DNA of 37,622 bases from Hadesarchaea archaeon (GTDB lineage: Archaea > Hadarchaeota > Hadarchaeia > Hadarchaeales > Hadarchaeaceae): positions 1 to 37,622 of the forward strand of contig JAUWBN010000011.1 in NCBI GenBank assembly GCA_030601675.1. Direction: 5' to 3'. A program made the position numbers and the translations under genes. Of this stretch, positions 1 to 8,030 are shown piece by piece; position 1 is the stretch's first letter; each line of letters opens with the position of its first letter. The notes beneath the pieces were generated by a model. The model saw nothing but the letters and a program-made list of their open reading frames with translations. It was not told the DNA's origin and did not search any database.

Positions 1-639
1 ATAGCCGATGAACAACGCGATTCCGAAGAAGGCTACTACCAGCGCTACTGTATACACTACATCTAAAGGACCCACTATTCCCACTGTTATCGCCTTTATG
101 ACCACAGCGAGGATGATGAACGTGAAAATATTATCCACCATCGCCCCGCCCATCATGGTGTACCCAACTTTAGATTTGAGGATGCCCAAGTCGCCGAGTA
201 TCCTCACTTTGGTAACAAGAGAAGTGCCCGAGATGGCGAGTCCCACGATGAGCGCTATCCAAAAATTGTGTGTAAAGAACCAGGTGACGAGCCCCCCAAA
301 AAGTAAAGGCATAAGGGTGCCCGCTATCCCCACTCCAAAAAAAGTCTTTACCCTCTCCCCTAACTTTTTTGGATCGGTTATTAGCCCTGCATAGAACATC
401 AGGAAAAACATCCCTAACGTGGCAAGGATGCCCAGTTCAGCTGAAGTCCATTCAAAGATGGGATTCCCTATGATGCCCTCCTTAACCCCCGTTTCTCCTA
501 CGATGCCCAAGATGGAAGGGCCGATGGCCAACCCCGCTAGGAGCTCCCCTAAAATTAGAGGTTGGCCGAATTTTTCAAAAAGTAGCCCAACACCCCACAC
601 CACCGCCAATATAAAGAGGATGGTAAAAATTATTTCCAT
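1..639 (-). CDS. CPA2-type (KefB/NapA-like) monovalent cation/proton antiporter, 3' end outside window
   Basis: Only the first 213 residues lie in the window; the reading frame stays open through base 1. The protein is an almost continuous run of membrane helices. It shows the family pattern of an N-terminal helix followed by GQPLILGELLAG, then FLMFYAGL, then GLAISGTSLVTKVRIL, as in the Na+/H+ exchanger domain (KefB/NapA). It would exchange Na+ or K+ for protons across the cytoplasmic membrane. The start is firm: a TAG stop lies immediately before the ATG, and GGTGGG sits a few bases upstream. In the ion-site helix the usual Asp-Asp pair reads Asp-Asn (MVDNIF). Residual doubt concerns the ion specificity, not the family. 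The 117 bases between this gene and the upstream peptidase hold only its leader and probable promoter (a TTTATG-like box near 690). Confidence 0.9.
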   Translation of the reverse strand, partial: MEIIFTILFILAVVWGVGLLFEKFGQPLILGELLAGLAIGPSILGIVGETGVKEGIIGNPIFEWTSAELGILATLGMFFLMFYAGLITDPKKLGERVKTFFGVGIAGTLMPLLFGGLVTWFFTHNFWIALIVGLAISGTSLVTKVRILGDLGILKSKVGYTMMGGAMVDNIFTFIILAVVIKAITVGIVGPLDVVYTVALVVAFFGIALFIGY

Positions 640-756
640 CTAGTGCCCACCAACTTGTTTACCTCCGATGTCCCTCCTGAAGTTGAACATAAATCACTTT
701 GTATAGAAGCACAAACTTTCTCTTTACTCAAATCATAACTGGAGTTGCAACTACCA

Positions 757-1896
757 TCAAGTGGGTTTACCTCTGTCCATGACGAGCTCGTCGTCCACGA
801 AAACCTGTCCCCGCCGCATATCTTTGATAAGGTCGAGGTGGCTCGAAGCGCGGTTTTTGCCGTGGTAGGCTCCACGGTTGTTGCCTATGGCGATGTGGGC
901 CGTACCAAAAATCTTCTCGTCGACGATTATGCTTCCCCCCGTGTAAGCCGCACCCGGATTTGTGCCTATGCCGAACTCCCCGATGCGGTCCTTTTCGCCC
1001 GTGTTCGCCGCGAGGAACTTGGAGAAATTTTCCTTGCCGCGCGCCGCTTCATAGCTCACGACCTTGCCCCTCTTGAACTTGAGCTTCAGTCCCTCAAGCT
1101 TCCCGAACCCCGGGATCGCGACCTGTTTAAACAATATCTCCCCATCTGCACTCGTCTCAAGCGGTGCAACGAAGATCTCACCCGCTGGGATATTCACCCC
1201 GACATCGCCGCGCGCGAGATCCCCGCGGGAGATTATGCCATCGTCGACCAGCACCGGACGACCCTTTATCCTAAAAACTAAATCCGTGCCATCGTCCGCC
1301 ACTATCCTGACCTCATTTTTTCCCGCGAGAGCCGCACGATAAAACTCACAAAGTTTGAGCAGTTTCCGCGCGAAGGTCTTCCGGATGCTGTTGAAAAAAA
1401 TCCCTCTGAATCGCTTGACCGGACAACCGTAGGCGCGGGCTGCCCTCGGGACGGGCCAGCCGAAGTATGCCCACCTCGTCCGCCTCCGATCGGTTATCTC
1501 GTGAAGTCGCTCCCGAACGGGTGCGGTTAGTTTAACTTTTTCCGTGAGCCCCCTCGCCCAATTTGGTTCATCCTCCTCCCCGATGAAGATCAGCACATCC
1601 GCCCGCCTCGCTATCGCCTCCGCGAACGGGCTCATCTCGCGCAGGGATTCTTCGGGAGACAACATGTACTTTAATTTTTGCCTCCTCGAGGAGTATCCAA
1701 GTGAAAGTGTGTGCGCGCCCACCCGCCAGCATTCTTCCTCAACCTTGAAAGCGAATTTTTCACAGCTCGGGTCGGTGCGGTTGTAAAGGATTCTCACCGC
1801 ATCGCGCTTGCCGCGCCCCTTCCCTATCCTCATCGAGCGCCTCACAAAAGCCCTCGCTGTATTTCCCATTTCCCTGTCCGATAGCTCCACTGACAC
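757..1896 (-). CDS. M29-family aminopeptidase (AmpS/thermophilic aminopeptidase type)
   Basis: The protein has 379 residues, within the usual length of M29 metallo-aminopeptidases, which release N-terminal residues from peptides using two co-catalytic metals. The C-terminal half carries the family ligands in order: Glu240 (AGEIFVAP), Glu307 (IGEFGIGTNP), His334 (GTAHIAIG), Tyr344, and His353/Asp355 (SSHLDL). The motif NPGAAYTGGSIIVDEKIFGTAHIAIGNN spread over residues 313-340 is characteristic. There is no signal peptide, so it is cytoplasmic. The GTG start at 1896 is followed by a second in-frame GTG two codons later. A TTTAA-rich box about 15-35 bases upstream suggests a leaderless or short-leader mRNA. 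It is transcribed alone, toward the antiporter. Confidence 0.9.
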   Translation of the reverse strand: MSVELSDREMGNTARAFVRRSMRIGKGRGKRDAVRILYNRTDPSCEKFAFKVEEECWRVGAHTLSLGYSSRRQKLKYMLSPEESLREMSPFAEAIARRADVLIFIGEEDEPNWARGLTEKVKLTAPVRERLHEITDRRRTRWAYFGWPVPRAARAYGCPVKRFRGIFFNSIRKTFARKLLKLCEFYRAALAGKNEVRIVADDGTDLVFRIKGRPVLVDDGIISRGDLARGDVGVNIPAGEIFVAPLETSADGEILFKQVAIPGFGKLEGLKLKFKRGKVVSYEAARGKENFSKFLAANTGEKDRIGEFGIGTNPGAAYTGGSIIVDEKIFGTAHIAIGNNRGAYHGKNRASSHLDLIKDMRRGQVFVDDELVMDRGKPT

Positions 1897-1990
1897 TTGG
1901 GCACCGATTTAACTACAATTTCAAGACTTAAATTCTCAGCTCAGAACGGAAACGAGCGATGGACTCCACACGCTTCAGCCGTTGGGGGCG

Positions 1991-2725
1991 TCACCGGATG
2001 TAGCTGACCTCTTCCTCGACCCCCCTCGGCAGCCTGAGCCTTGGCGGCCTGAACCGGGGAAGGGTCATCGCGTGTTTGTGAAGCTCCTCTAAATCTAGCT
2101 TAAATCCCAGTACCTCGCTCAAAGCTCGGAGAACGGATTCCGCCGCCCCGACATCGAGCAGCCCCCCTTGAGTGGCGCCCAGCAGGCAGAACCCGCGCAT
2201 GCCCCGCGCCGCGGCCAACCCTGGGAGCAAGCCGTTCATCCCCACTATCATCCCGCTATCGAGAAGCTCCACCCCGTGGTCGCGGAGGAGCTTAACCGTC
2301 TCAAGATCCGACGCCGCCGCGACAACCTTCGCCTTCGACTCGCGAGGGGAGAGCACGTATGCCGCCATCGTGACAACGGTGTCCGCTCCAAGCTGCGCCG
2401 CGATATCCAAGATCTCGCCCGTGAGCCTGTACTGCCCTGTCGGCGAGGCCGCTTGGGCATCGGCGGTGGCGAGCAAGAGGTCACGCTTTAACTCATCGGG
2501 CTTGCAGTGGGAGAGATCTACCTTCAACGTCTTGACCGAGCCATTGTCCCGGACGACCCATTCGGGGAAGTGCTCAGAATATAGCTCGGCAAATTTTTTC
2601 GCGCGAAGCTTGTGGATCAAATACTCGACTGCCAGCTTGCCTATGTGGGCTATGCCCGGCAGGCCGGCGATGAGCATCGGTCGCTTGAGCCTCGGGCGCT
2701 TCAAGTAGTTCAGGTGCGTGGGCAT
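1991..2725 (-). CDS. PAC2 family protein (archaeal proteasome-assembly-chaperone-like)
   Basis: This is a 244-residue soluble protein of the PAC2 superfamily. It opens with LKRPMLIAGLPGIAHIGKLAVEYL, the family's glycine-rich start, and has a central SPTGQYRLTGEILDIAAQLGADTVVTM segment. Relatives in eukaryotes help assemble the proteasome, and archaeal PbaA/PbaB-type members bind proteasome-related proteins; the role of this one is inferred. I chose the ATG at 2725, giving MPTHLNYL, over a longer start at 2770. The longer form would leave only 14 bases to the divergent gene at 2785 and would cover the shared promoter. The gap of about 60 bases carries a TTTAAGTTTT tract that can serve either direction. 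Confidence 0.82.
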   Translation of the reverse strand: MPTHLNYLKRPRLKRPMLIAGLPGIAHIGKLAVEYLIHKLRAKKFAELYSEHFPEWVVRDNGSVKTLKVDLSHCKPDELKRDLLLATADAQAASPTGQYRLTGEILDIAAQLGADTVVTMAAYVLSPRESKAKVVAAASDLETVKLLRDHGVELLDSGMIVGMNGLLPGLAAARGMRGFCLLGATQGGLLDVGAAESVLRALSEVLGFKLDLEELHKHAMTLPRFRPPRLRLPRGVEEEVSYIR

Positions 2726-2784
2726 CGGTAGTTGTATGCGGCGCTTGGGATTTAAGTTTTCGCGGAGCAAGTGGATTTGATCAC

Positions 2785-3771
2785 ATGAAGCCCGTGCCGG
2801 TGGGTAACGGTGAAATTCGAGTGCTCCCGCTCGCCTTCGAGAGCTTTGGTGTTCGGAGCATGGCTACGTTTGTCGAAACTGATGACCTCAAACTCGTCAT
2901 CGACCCAGGCTCTGCACTTGGGCCACGGTTCAAGCTGAGTCCCCACGAGCGTGAGTATGTTGCACTCGCCCGCTCCCGACAGGAAATTTTGGACGCCGCA
3001 CGGAATGCCGACGTGCTGACGATAAGCCACTACCACTTCGACCACTATGTCCCCGGCTTCGAGGATTGGCTCTGGGTGTGGAGTTCACCCGAGCTCGCTG
3101 GGCGGCTTTACCGGGGAAAGCTCATCCTGGTGAAGGACATGAGCTCGAACATAAACCTGAGCCAGCGAAAGCGGGGTTACATGTTTAAGAAGCTTAACTC
3201 GAAACTCGCCAAGGAAATCCGCGTCGCTGACGGCAAGAGCTTCAAATTTGGCCGTACCACCCTCGAGTTCTCAAGACCCGTTTTTCACGGCACCCCTGAA
3301 TCACAACTTGGGTACGTGCTCATGCTGACGATTCAAACGCCGGGCTGCTCGGTCGTGCACGCGTCAGACGTGCAAGGCCCAATCGATGACACCACGCTCG
3401 CGCTCATCATGAAACAGGAACCGGATGCGCTCCTGATCGGCGGTCCTCCCATCTACCTGAAAGGATTCAAGATAGATGAAGAGAGCCTCGTGAGGGCTCG
3501 TACCAACATGATCAAAATCGCAGGCGAAGTACCGCTAAGCATTGTAGATCACCACCTCCTGCGAAGTTTGGAGTACCGGGAATACCTGAAGCCCGTGCAC
3601 GCTGAGGCCGAGCGGAGTGGACATCGTGTACTCTCGGCCTCCGAACTCATCGGTCGAAAGCCGGAGCTGCTCGAGGCGCGTCGAAAGGAGTTACATCAAC
3701 AGAAACCAGTGGGGCGAGAGTGGTATGAACACCTCGAGCGGGGCGAATTCAAAGCAGGCCTCCAAGAGTAA
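2785..3771 (+). CDS. UPF0282-family metallo-beta-lactamase-fold hydrolase
   Basis: The 328-residue protein has a metallo-beta-lactamase fold. The metal site HYHFDH lies near residues 81-86 (TISHYHFDHYVPGF). Later ligands are likely in VFHGTPESQLGY, VVHASDVQGP and IVDHHLLR. The segment between the first Asp (IDPGSALGPR) and the HxHxDH motif, and the ending with a basic tail, fit the archaeal UPF0282 group. Its substrate is unknown. It ends one base before the ArgRS gene, so the two genes are convergent and abut with no spacer. An SD-like site before the start is not clear, and the closeness of the divergent PAC2 gene suggests a short leader. Confidence 0.85.
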   Translation: MKPVPVGNGEIRVLPLAFESFGVRSMATFVETDDLKLVIDPGSALGPRFKLSPHEREYVALARSRQEILDAARNADVLTISHYHFDHYVPGFEDWLWVWSSPELAGRLYRGKLILVKDMSSNINLSQRKRGYMFKKLNSKLAKEIRVADGKSFKFGRTTLEFSRPVFHGTPESQLGYVLMLTIQTPGCSVVHASDVQGPIDDTTLALIMKQEPDALLIGGPPIYLKGFKIDEESLVRARTNMIKIAGEVPLSIVDHHLLRSLEYREYLKPVHAEAERSGHRVLSASELIGRKPELLEARRKELHQQKPVGREWYEHLERGEFKAGLQE

Positions 3772-5622
3772 CTACATCCGCTTCGGGGCCACTATCCCCA
3801 CCAAATCGAGCGCGTTGTGCAACACTATCCGAATACAATTTACCAATCGCAGACGTGCAGCCCTGAGCTCAGCTGTTCCAGCCTCGATCACGGGGGCTGC
3901 TTCATAAAATGTGTTGAACGCCAGCGCGAGATCGGCCGCGTAAAGCGCGGGCAAGTTCGGCTGCAGTTTCTCGCCTGCCTCGCGCACGACCTCTGGGAAC
4001 TTCGCAAGCAACTTGATCAGGCGCTCCTCCTCGGACAACTTGAAGACATCGCTGGGGTGCTTCCCCCCGCGACGCTTCGCCTTTTTTAAAATGCTGCACG
4101 CCCGAGCGTGAGAATACTGCACCGCTGGGCCGCTGTTGCGATTGAAGTTGAGTGCCTCCTCCCACCTGAACGTGATGCGCTTCTCCGGAGAGGTACAGAC
4201 CAACGAATACCGAACCGCCCCCACCCCCACCAACTCAGCGGCCTCACGCTTGAATCGCTCACTCGCCTTGGGGGCGTGCTCCTCGACAACCACGTGGGCG
4301 CGGGCTACCGCCTCCTCGATGACATCGTCGACCGAGAACCCAACCCATGTGCCCTTGCGCCCGGAAAACCTGCCGCTCGGGAGCCAGACGTGCTCGTATG
4401 CGAGGTGGTGCGAATTCCCGTGTTCCTTTTCCAAGCCGAGTGCCTTTAGAGCTGTAAACACGACCTGCTGGGGGAACCTCTGCTCCGCCCCGACGACGTT
4501 GATGACCTTGTCGGCTCGGCCAAACTTCGCGCTCGACCTGCCCCGCTGAGCAGTCGTGTAAGTCCTCATTCCATCCGGGCGTTTTGAGTGGAGTTTGAAC
4601 CGCAGTCCCGCCTTCGTCCGCCCAAACTTCCAGAGCTGGTAGGCGATGTCCCGTGCGGTGTAAACTGCGGTGCCACCTGAGCGGACGAGGATCTTGTCCC
4701 CGATGCCAAAATCGGCGAGCCTCAAAATCAGCGTCCCAGCGCGCTCGCCCGTGCCCTCAATTACATACTGGGTTGCACGCAGTCGCTCAAGTGTTTCCTT
4801 AAGCATCCCCGACCGCGCAATATCGCTTTCCCACGCGAGCAAATCATAGCTTACGCCCAGCCGATCGGTCGTCTCGAGGTTCGCCTCAACGCAGCGCTCA
4901 GCAAGTTGCCTCGCCCTGCGAACGGGGGCACCCTTGCCGCGCTCGAGCTGCGCGAGCACCCTCCGCACCTGCTGCTCGAGCTTCGGGTCCTGTCCGAGGC
5001 GCTTGTGCATGTCCGTGTAGATCAAACCAAGCACGTGGTCGAACTTCGCGCGGGGCTTTCGCTTGATCAGCCGGTATGCGAGCAGGGCCTCGGCCACCTG
5101 TCGCCCCATGTCGTCGATGTAGTTCTGCACCTCAACCCCGTGGCCCAATGCACGTAGGATTCGCGCCATGGTGTCGCCTATGACCGCGTTCCTGCCGTGG
5201 CCGATGTGGAGCGGCTTCGTCGGGTTTACGCTCGTGTGCTCGATGACGGCTTTCTTACCCTTTCCGATGTCGAAACAGCCAAACTTGGTGTCGGCCCGCT
5301 CGATTGTCCGCAGGGTGAGTTCGGCGAGCTTGGGGACATCGACGAAAAAGTTCACGTAGCTGTCCGCGACCTCCACCCGCGCGATCAGCCCTGCGGGTTT
5401 TATCGCCTTCCCCAGCTCCGCCGCGAGCCACATGGGGGACTTGTGAAGCGCCTTCGCGAGCTCGAAGCAGAGCCTCGTGGCTAGGTCGCCGAGCTTCGGG
5501 TCTGGGGGCTCTTCTAACGTCTCCTCTGGGCCCACCGGCGGCTTCCAACCGAGCTTGGAAAGCGCGGCCTCTAGCGCATCGCATACGTCGTGCTTAAATT
5601 CACCCCACGGGCTGGCGGCCAT
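3772..5622 (-). CDS. argS: Arginyl-tRNA synthetase
   Basis: This is a class I aminoacyl-tRNA synthetase of 616 residues. It joins arginine to tRNA-Arg and, unusually for the class, needs the tRNA for amino-acid activation. The HIGH signature is HIGH itself in NPTKPLHIGHGRNAVIGD (around residue 139). The second signature is replaced by the archaeal form SGRKG (FSGRKGTWVGFSVDDVI). The N-terminal Add-1 domain (residues 1-100) and C-terminal DALR anticodon-binding domain (last ~120 residues, ending NALDLVGIV) are present. I start at the ATG at 5622: GGGAGA sits 12 bases upstream, while the longer frame begins with TTG at 5646. About 185 bases separate it from divergent tiaS and hold only promoter-like AT tracts (ATAAAAACC near 5660). 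Confidence 0.95.
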   Translation of the reverse strand: MAASPWGEFKHDVCDALEAALSKLGWKPPVGPEETLEEPPDPKLGDLATRLCFELAKALHKSPMWLAAELGKAIKPAGLIARVEVADSYVNFFVDVPKLAELTLRTIERADTKFGCFDIGKGKKAVIEHTSVNPTKPLHIGHGRNAVIGDTMARILRALGHGVEVQNYIDDMGRQVAEALLAYRLIKRKPRAKFDHVLGLIYTDMHKRLGQDPKLEQQVRRVLAQLERGKGAPVRRARQLAERCVEANLETTDRLGVSYDLLAWESDIARSGMLKETLERLRATQYVIEGTGERAGTLILRLADFGIGDKILVRSGGTAVYTARDIAYQLWKFGRTKAGLRFKLHSKRPDGMRTYTTAQRGRSSAKFGRADKVINVVGAEQRFPQQVVFTALKALGLEKEHGNSHHLAYEHVWLPSGRFSGRKGTWVGFSVDDVIEEAVARAHVVVEEHAPKASERFKREAAELVGVGAVRYSLVCTSPEKRITFRWEEALNFNRNSGPAVQYSHARACSILKKAKRRGGKHPSDVFKLSEEERLIKLLAKFPEVVREAGEKLQPNLPALYAADLALAFNTFYEAAPVIEAGTAELRAARLRLVNCIRIVLHNALDLVGIVAPKRM

Positions 5623-5807
5623 GATAATCCAAATCTCCCTTGTCAATGAAGCTCAATAAGGTTTTTATGGAGAGATGATTTAATCAGCGCTATCATCTAG
5701 CCAACCCTTATCCACTATGGCCTTATGCATGCCTTCGTCTAACTACTACCAGAACTGCTACCCAAACCATACTTCTATTTTTCATGATGGGGATAGTTGA
5801 ATGGTCG

Positions 5808-7106
5808 ATGAACTTGGCGTTGCTCCATGTCGGCATCGACGACACGGACTCGAAAGAGGGCATGTGCACTACCTATGCCGGAGCTGTAGCTATCGACAGC
5901 CTAAAGGCCAAAGGTGTCAAGCTCCAGGGGTACCCTAAATTGATCAGACTCAACCCGAACTGGAAATTGAAAACTAGAGGAAATTGCGCTGTCGCTTTTA
6001 CAGCTAGGGTACAAAAGCATCAAGTCCCCATCGTTAAAGAGACCGTGCTCCGCGCAGTCGAAGAGCTAGCCGAACTCCACGTCGAAACCACAAACCCCGG
6101 CGTCGTGTTTTATGAAAGCGAAAAAATTCCTGTAAAGCTGAGGAAATTCTCGAAGAAGGTTGTACAGGATATTGTAACGATTGACGAAGCTGAAGTCCTA
6201 GCACGAAAAATCGGCGCAGAGGTGCACAAGTTCAAGCTAGGGCGTGGGATCATCGGCGCGCTAGCCGCGATCGGCAACCCCCTCGAGCGCGACCGGACAT
6301 TTGAACTCATCGCATATCGTGCGCCGGAAAATCGAGGAACCCCGAGAAAAATCGATGCCGCTTCAGTTGTTAGGATGAATGATCAAACTTTCCCACGCAC
6401 GTTCGACAATTTGGACCCCTTCACCGGGGAGATTCGCATCACCCCACACACACCCTGCCCAATTCTCTACGGCATTCGTGGAGAGGACGCCGAAACCACG
6501 CTGGGGGCTCATGAACTCGTAAAAGCTTTGGAACCCATCAAGCGCTTCATCGTCTACAAGACGAACCAGGGTACCGACGAACACCTCAGGCGAGCGAAGG
6601 TTGCGGGAGTCAAACCTTATTGGTCGGTGATCGTCGAGGGTGAGGTCTCAAGCGCGCCCAAGATCATCCTTGGGGGCCACGTCATTTTCAGCATGCGAGA
6701 TAAAACCGGAGAAATCGACTGCGCCGCCTACGAGCCTACTCGCCAGTTTCGCGATGTTGTAAAGAAATTTGTTGTCGGCGATAAAATCGTTGCTTATGGT
6801 GGAGTGAAGGAGAAACCTGAATTGCCTCTCACCATCAATTTGGAAAAACTTTTAATCCTGAAGCTTGCGCCGGTGTTACGAAAGGTCAACCCGACGTGCC
6901 CGCGCTGCGGCAAGCGGATGAAGTCCGAGGGGAAGGGAAAGGGATATTCGTGCAAACGGTGCAAGGTTAGGGTGCCAGCCAGTGCGGCAAAAATTGTGGA
7001 GATGCGGAGGGAGATTGAGGTAGGTGCTTTCGAGGTCCCACCACGCGCTCGCAGGCACTTGGCTCGACCCCTCGTGCGGGTTGCATACCCAAGGAGAGAA
7101 TACTGA
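5808..7106 (+). CDS. tiaS: tRNA(Ile2) 2-agmatinylcytidine synthetase TiaS
   Basis: TiaS attaches agmatine to C34 of the CAU-anticodon tRNA-Ile so that it reads AUA; the enzyme is archaea-specific. The 432-residue protein begins with the family N-terminus VGIDDTDSKEGMCTTYAG. It continues with the TCKD-type kinase domain (KVVQDIVTIDEAE..., MNDQTFPRTFDN, RITPHTPCPILYGIRGE), then an OB-fold. It ends with a zinc ribbon, CPRCGKRM...YSCKRCKV (near residues 370-393). I prefer the ATG at 5808 to the one at 5784 because family members start a few residues before GIDDTDS. Its TGA shares the A of the next gene's ATG (TGATG), so the two are translationally coupled. Confidence 0.95.
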   Translation: MNLALLHVGIDDTDSKEGMCTTYAGAVAIDSLKAKGVKLQGYPKLIRLNPNWKLKTRGNCAVAFTARVQKHQVPIVKETVLRAVEELAELHVETTNPGVVFYESEKIPVKLRKFSKKVVQDIVTIDEAEVLARKIGAEVHKFKLGRGIIGALAAIGNPLERDRTFELIAYRAPENRGTPRKIDAASVVRMNDQTFPRTFDNLDPFTGEIRITPHTPCPILYGIRGEDAETTLGAHELVKALEPIKRFIVYKTNQGTDEHLRRAKVAGVKPYWSVIVEGEVSSAPKIILGGHVIFSMRDKTGEIDCAAYEPTRQFRDVVKKFVVGDKIVAYGGVKEKPELPLTINLEKLLILKLAPVLRKVNPTCPRCGKRMKSEGKGKGYSCKRCKVRVPASAAKIVEMRREIEVGAFEVPPRARRHLARPLVRVAYPRREY

Positions 7107-8029
7107 TGGAGAAGCGCGTTGAACACATCGAACTCAAGCCCGAGATGCGGGTCGACGAACTCGTAGCGGCCATGGGGAAATCAGGCGTCTTCGGCGCTGG
7201 CCGAGTTGCGAAAGCAGTCGAGATTTACCGCGAGATGCTCGAGGCCGGGTCGACGATTTTCATGGGTGTTGGGGGTGCAATGGTTCCCGGAGGGCTTCGC
7301 CGAGTTTTGACCCAAGTAATTAATAAGGGACTTGTGAACGTCCTCGTCACCACGGGTGCAAACGTCGCCCACGACCTCATCGAGGCATTCGGTGGCTACC
7401 ATGCGCGAGGAGGGGCTCCGGTGAAGGATGCCGAGCTGCGCGAGCGAGGCATAAGCCGCATCTTCGACGTTTACGTCCCGCAGCAGGTTTTCGAGCTCTT
7501 CGAGGATCGAATCCAACCGATGTTTGCCGAGGTCACGAAAGAGGGGGCACGGATGTCATCGGCCGAGCTTTTACGTAAAGTGGGATTGCGTCTCGATGAT
7601 AAAAATTCATTCGTGAAAGCCGCTGCGGCGAAAGGGGTGCCCGTCTTCTGCCCGGCGATAGCTGACTCAATCCTCGGGCTCCAAGCGTGGCTCTACTCGC
7701 AGGAGCACGAGCTCTGCATCGATTGCCTGCGCGATGTCCGAGAGGCGGTCGAGTTGGCGAGCAACGCGAAAAAACCCGGGGCGGTGTTGCTCGGTGGGGG
7801 CGTTCCAAAAAACTTTATCCTACAGAGCATGTTGCTCGCGCCGAGCGCGTTCAAGTACGCGATTCAGATAACCACGGACCGCCCGGAGCACGGGGGGTTG
7901 AGCGGTGCGACCCTCGAGGAAGCGAAGTCTTGGGGCAAGATCGAGCCGGACGCTGAGGTGGTAAACGTGGTCGGGGACGCGACCGTGATATTTCCGATTA
8001 TGGTTGCAGCGATTTTAGCGAAGAAATAA
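7106..8029 (+). CDS. dys: Deoxyhypusine synthase
   Basis: The 307-residue NAD-dependent enzyme moves the aminobutyl group of spermidine to one lysine of aIF5A, the first step of hypusine formation. Visible hallmarks are STIFMGVGGAMVPGGLR, VTTGANVAHDLIEAFGG, and LGGGVPKNFILQS, which contains the catalytic lysine (residue ~239). The terminal segment VVNVVGDATVIFPIMVAAIL is also typical. Its length is normal. The ATG overlaps the tiaS stop by one base, so the genes form a two-gene operon joining two polyamine/agmatine-dependent translation modifications. It ends one base before the convergent surface-protein gene. Confidence 0.95.
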   Translation: MEKRVEHIELKPEMRVDELVAAMGKSGVFGAGRVAKAVEIYREMLEAGSTIFMGVGGAMVPGGLRRVLTQVINKGLVNVLVTTGANVAHDLIEAFGGYHARGGAPVKDAELRERGISRIFDVYVPQQVFELFEDRIQPMFAEVTKEGARMSSAELLRKVGLRLDDKNSFVKAAAAKGVPVFCPAIADSILGLQAWLYSQEHELCIDCLRDVREAVELASNAKKPGAVLLGGGVPKNFILQSMLLAPSAFKYAIQITTDRPEHGGLSGATLEEAKSWGKIEPDAEVVNVVGDATVIFPIMVAAILAKK

Positions 8030-8030
8030 C

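Noticed and set aside
8-643. Two plus-strand frames at the window start
   Set aside because: They are Pro/Thr/Met-rich shadows of the antiporter, whose helices and motifs read cleanly on the minus strand.
745-1281. A 178-codon frame antisense to the M29 aminopeptidase
   Set aside because: It opposes conserved metal-site codons of the aminopeptidase and shows no family pattern.
5623-5807. Possible tRNA or small RNA between argS and tiaS
   Set aside because: No cloverleaf or C/D-box pattern could be formed; only AT-rich promoter-like tracts are visible.
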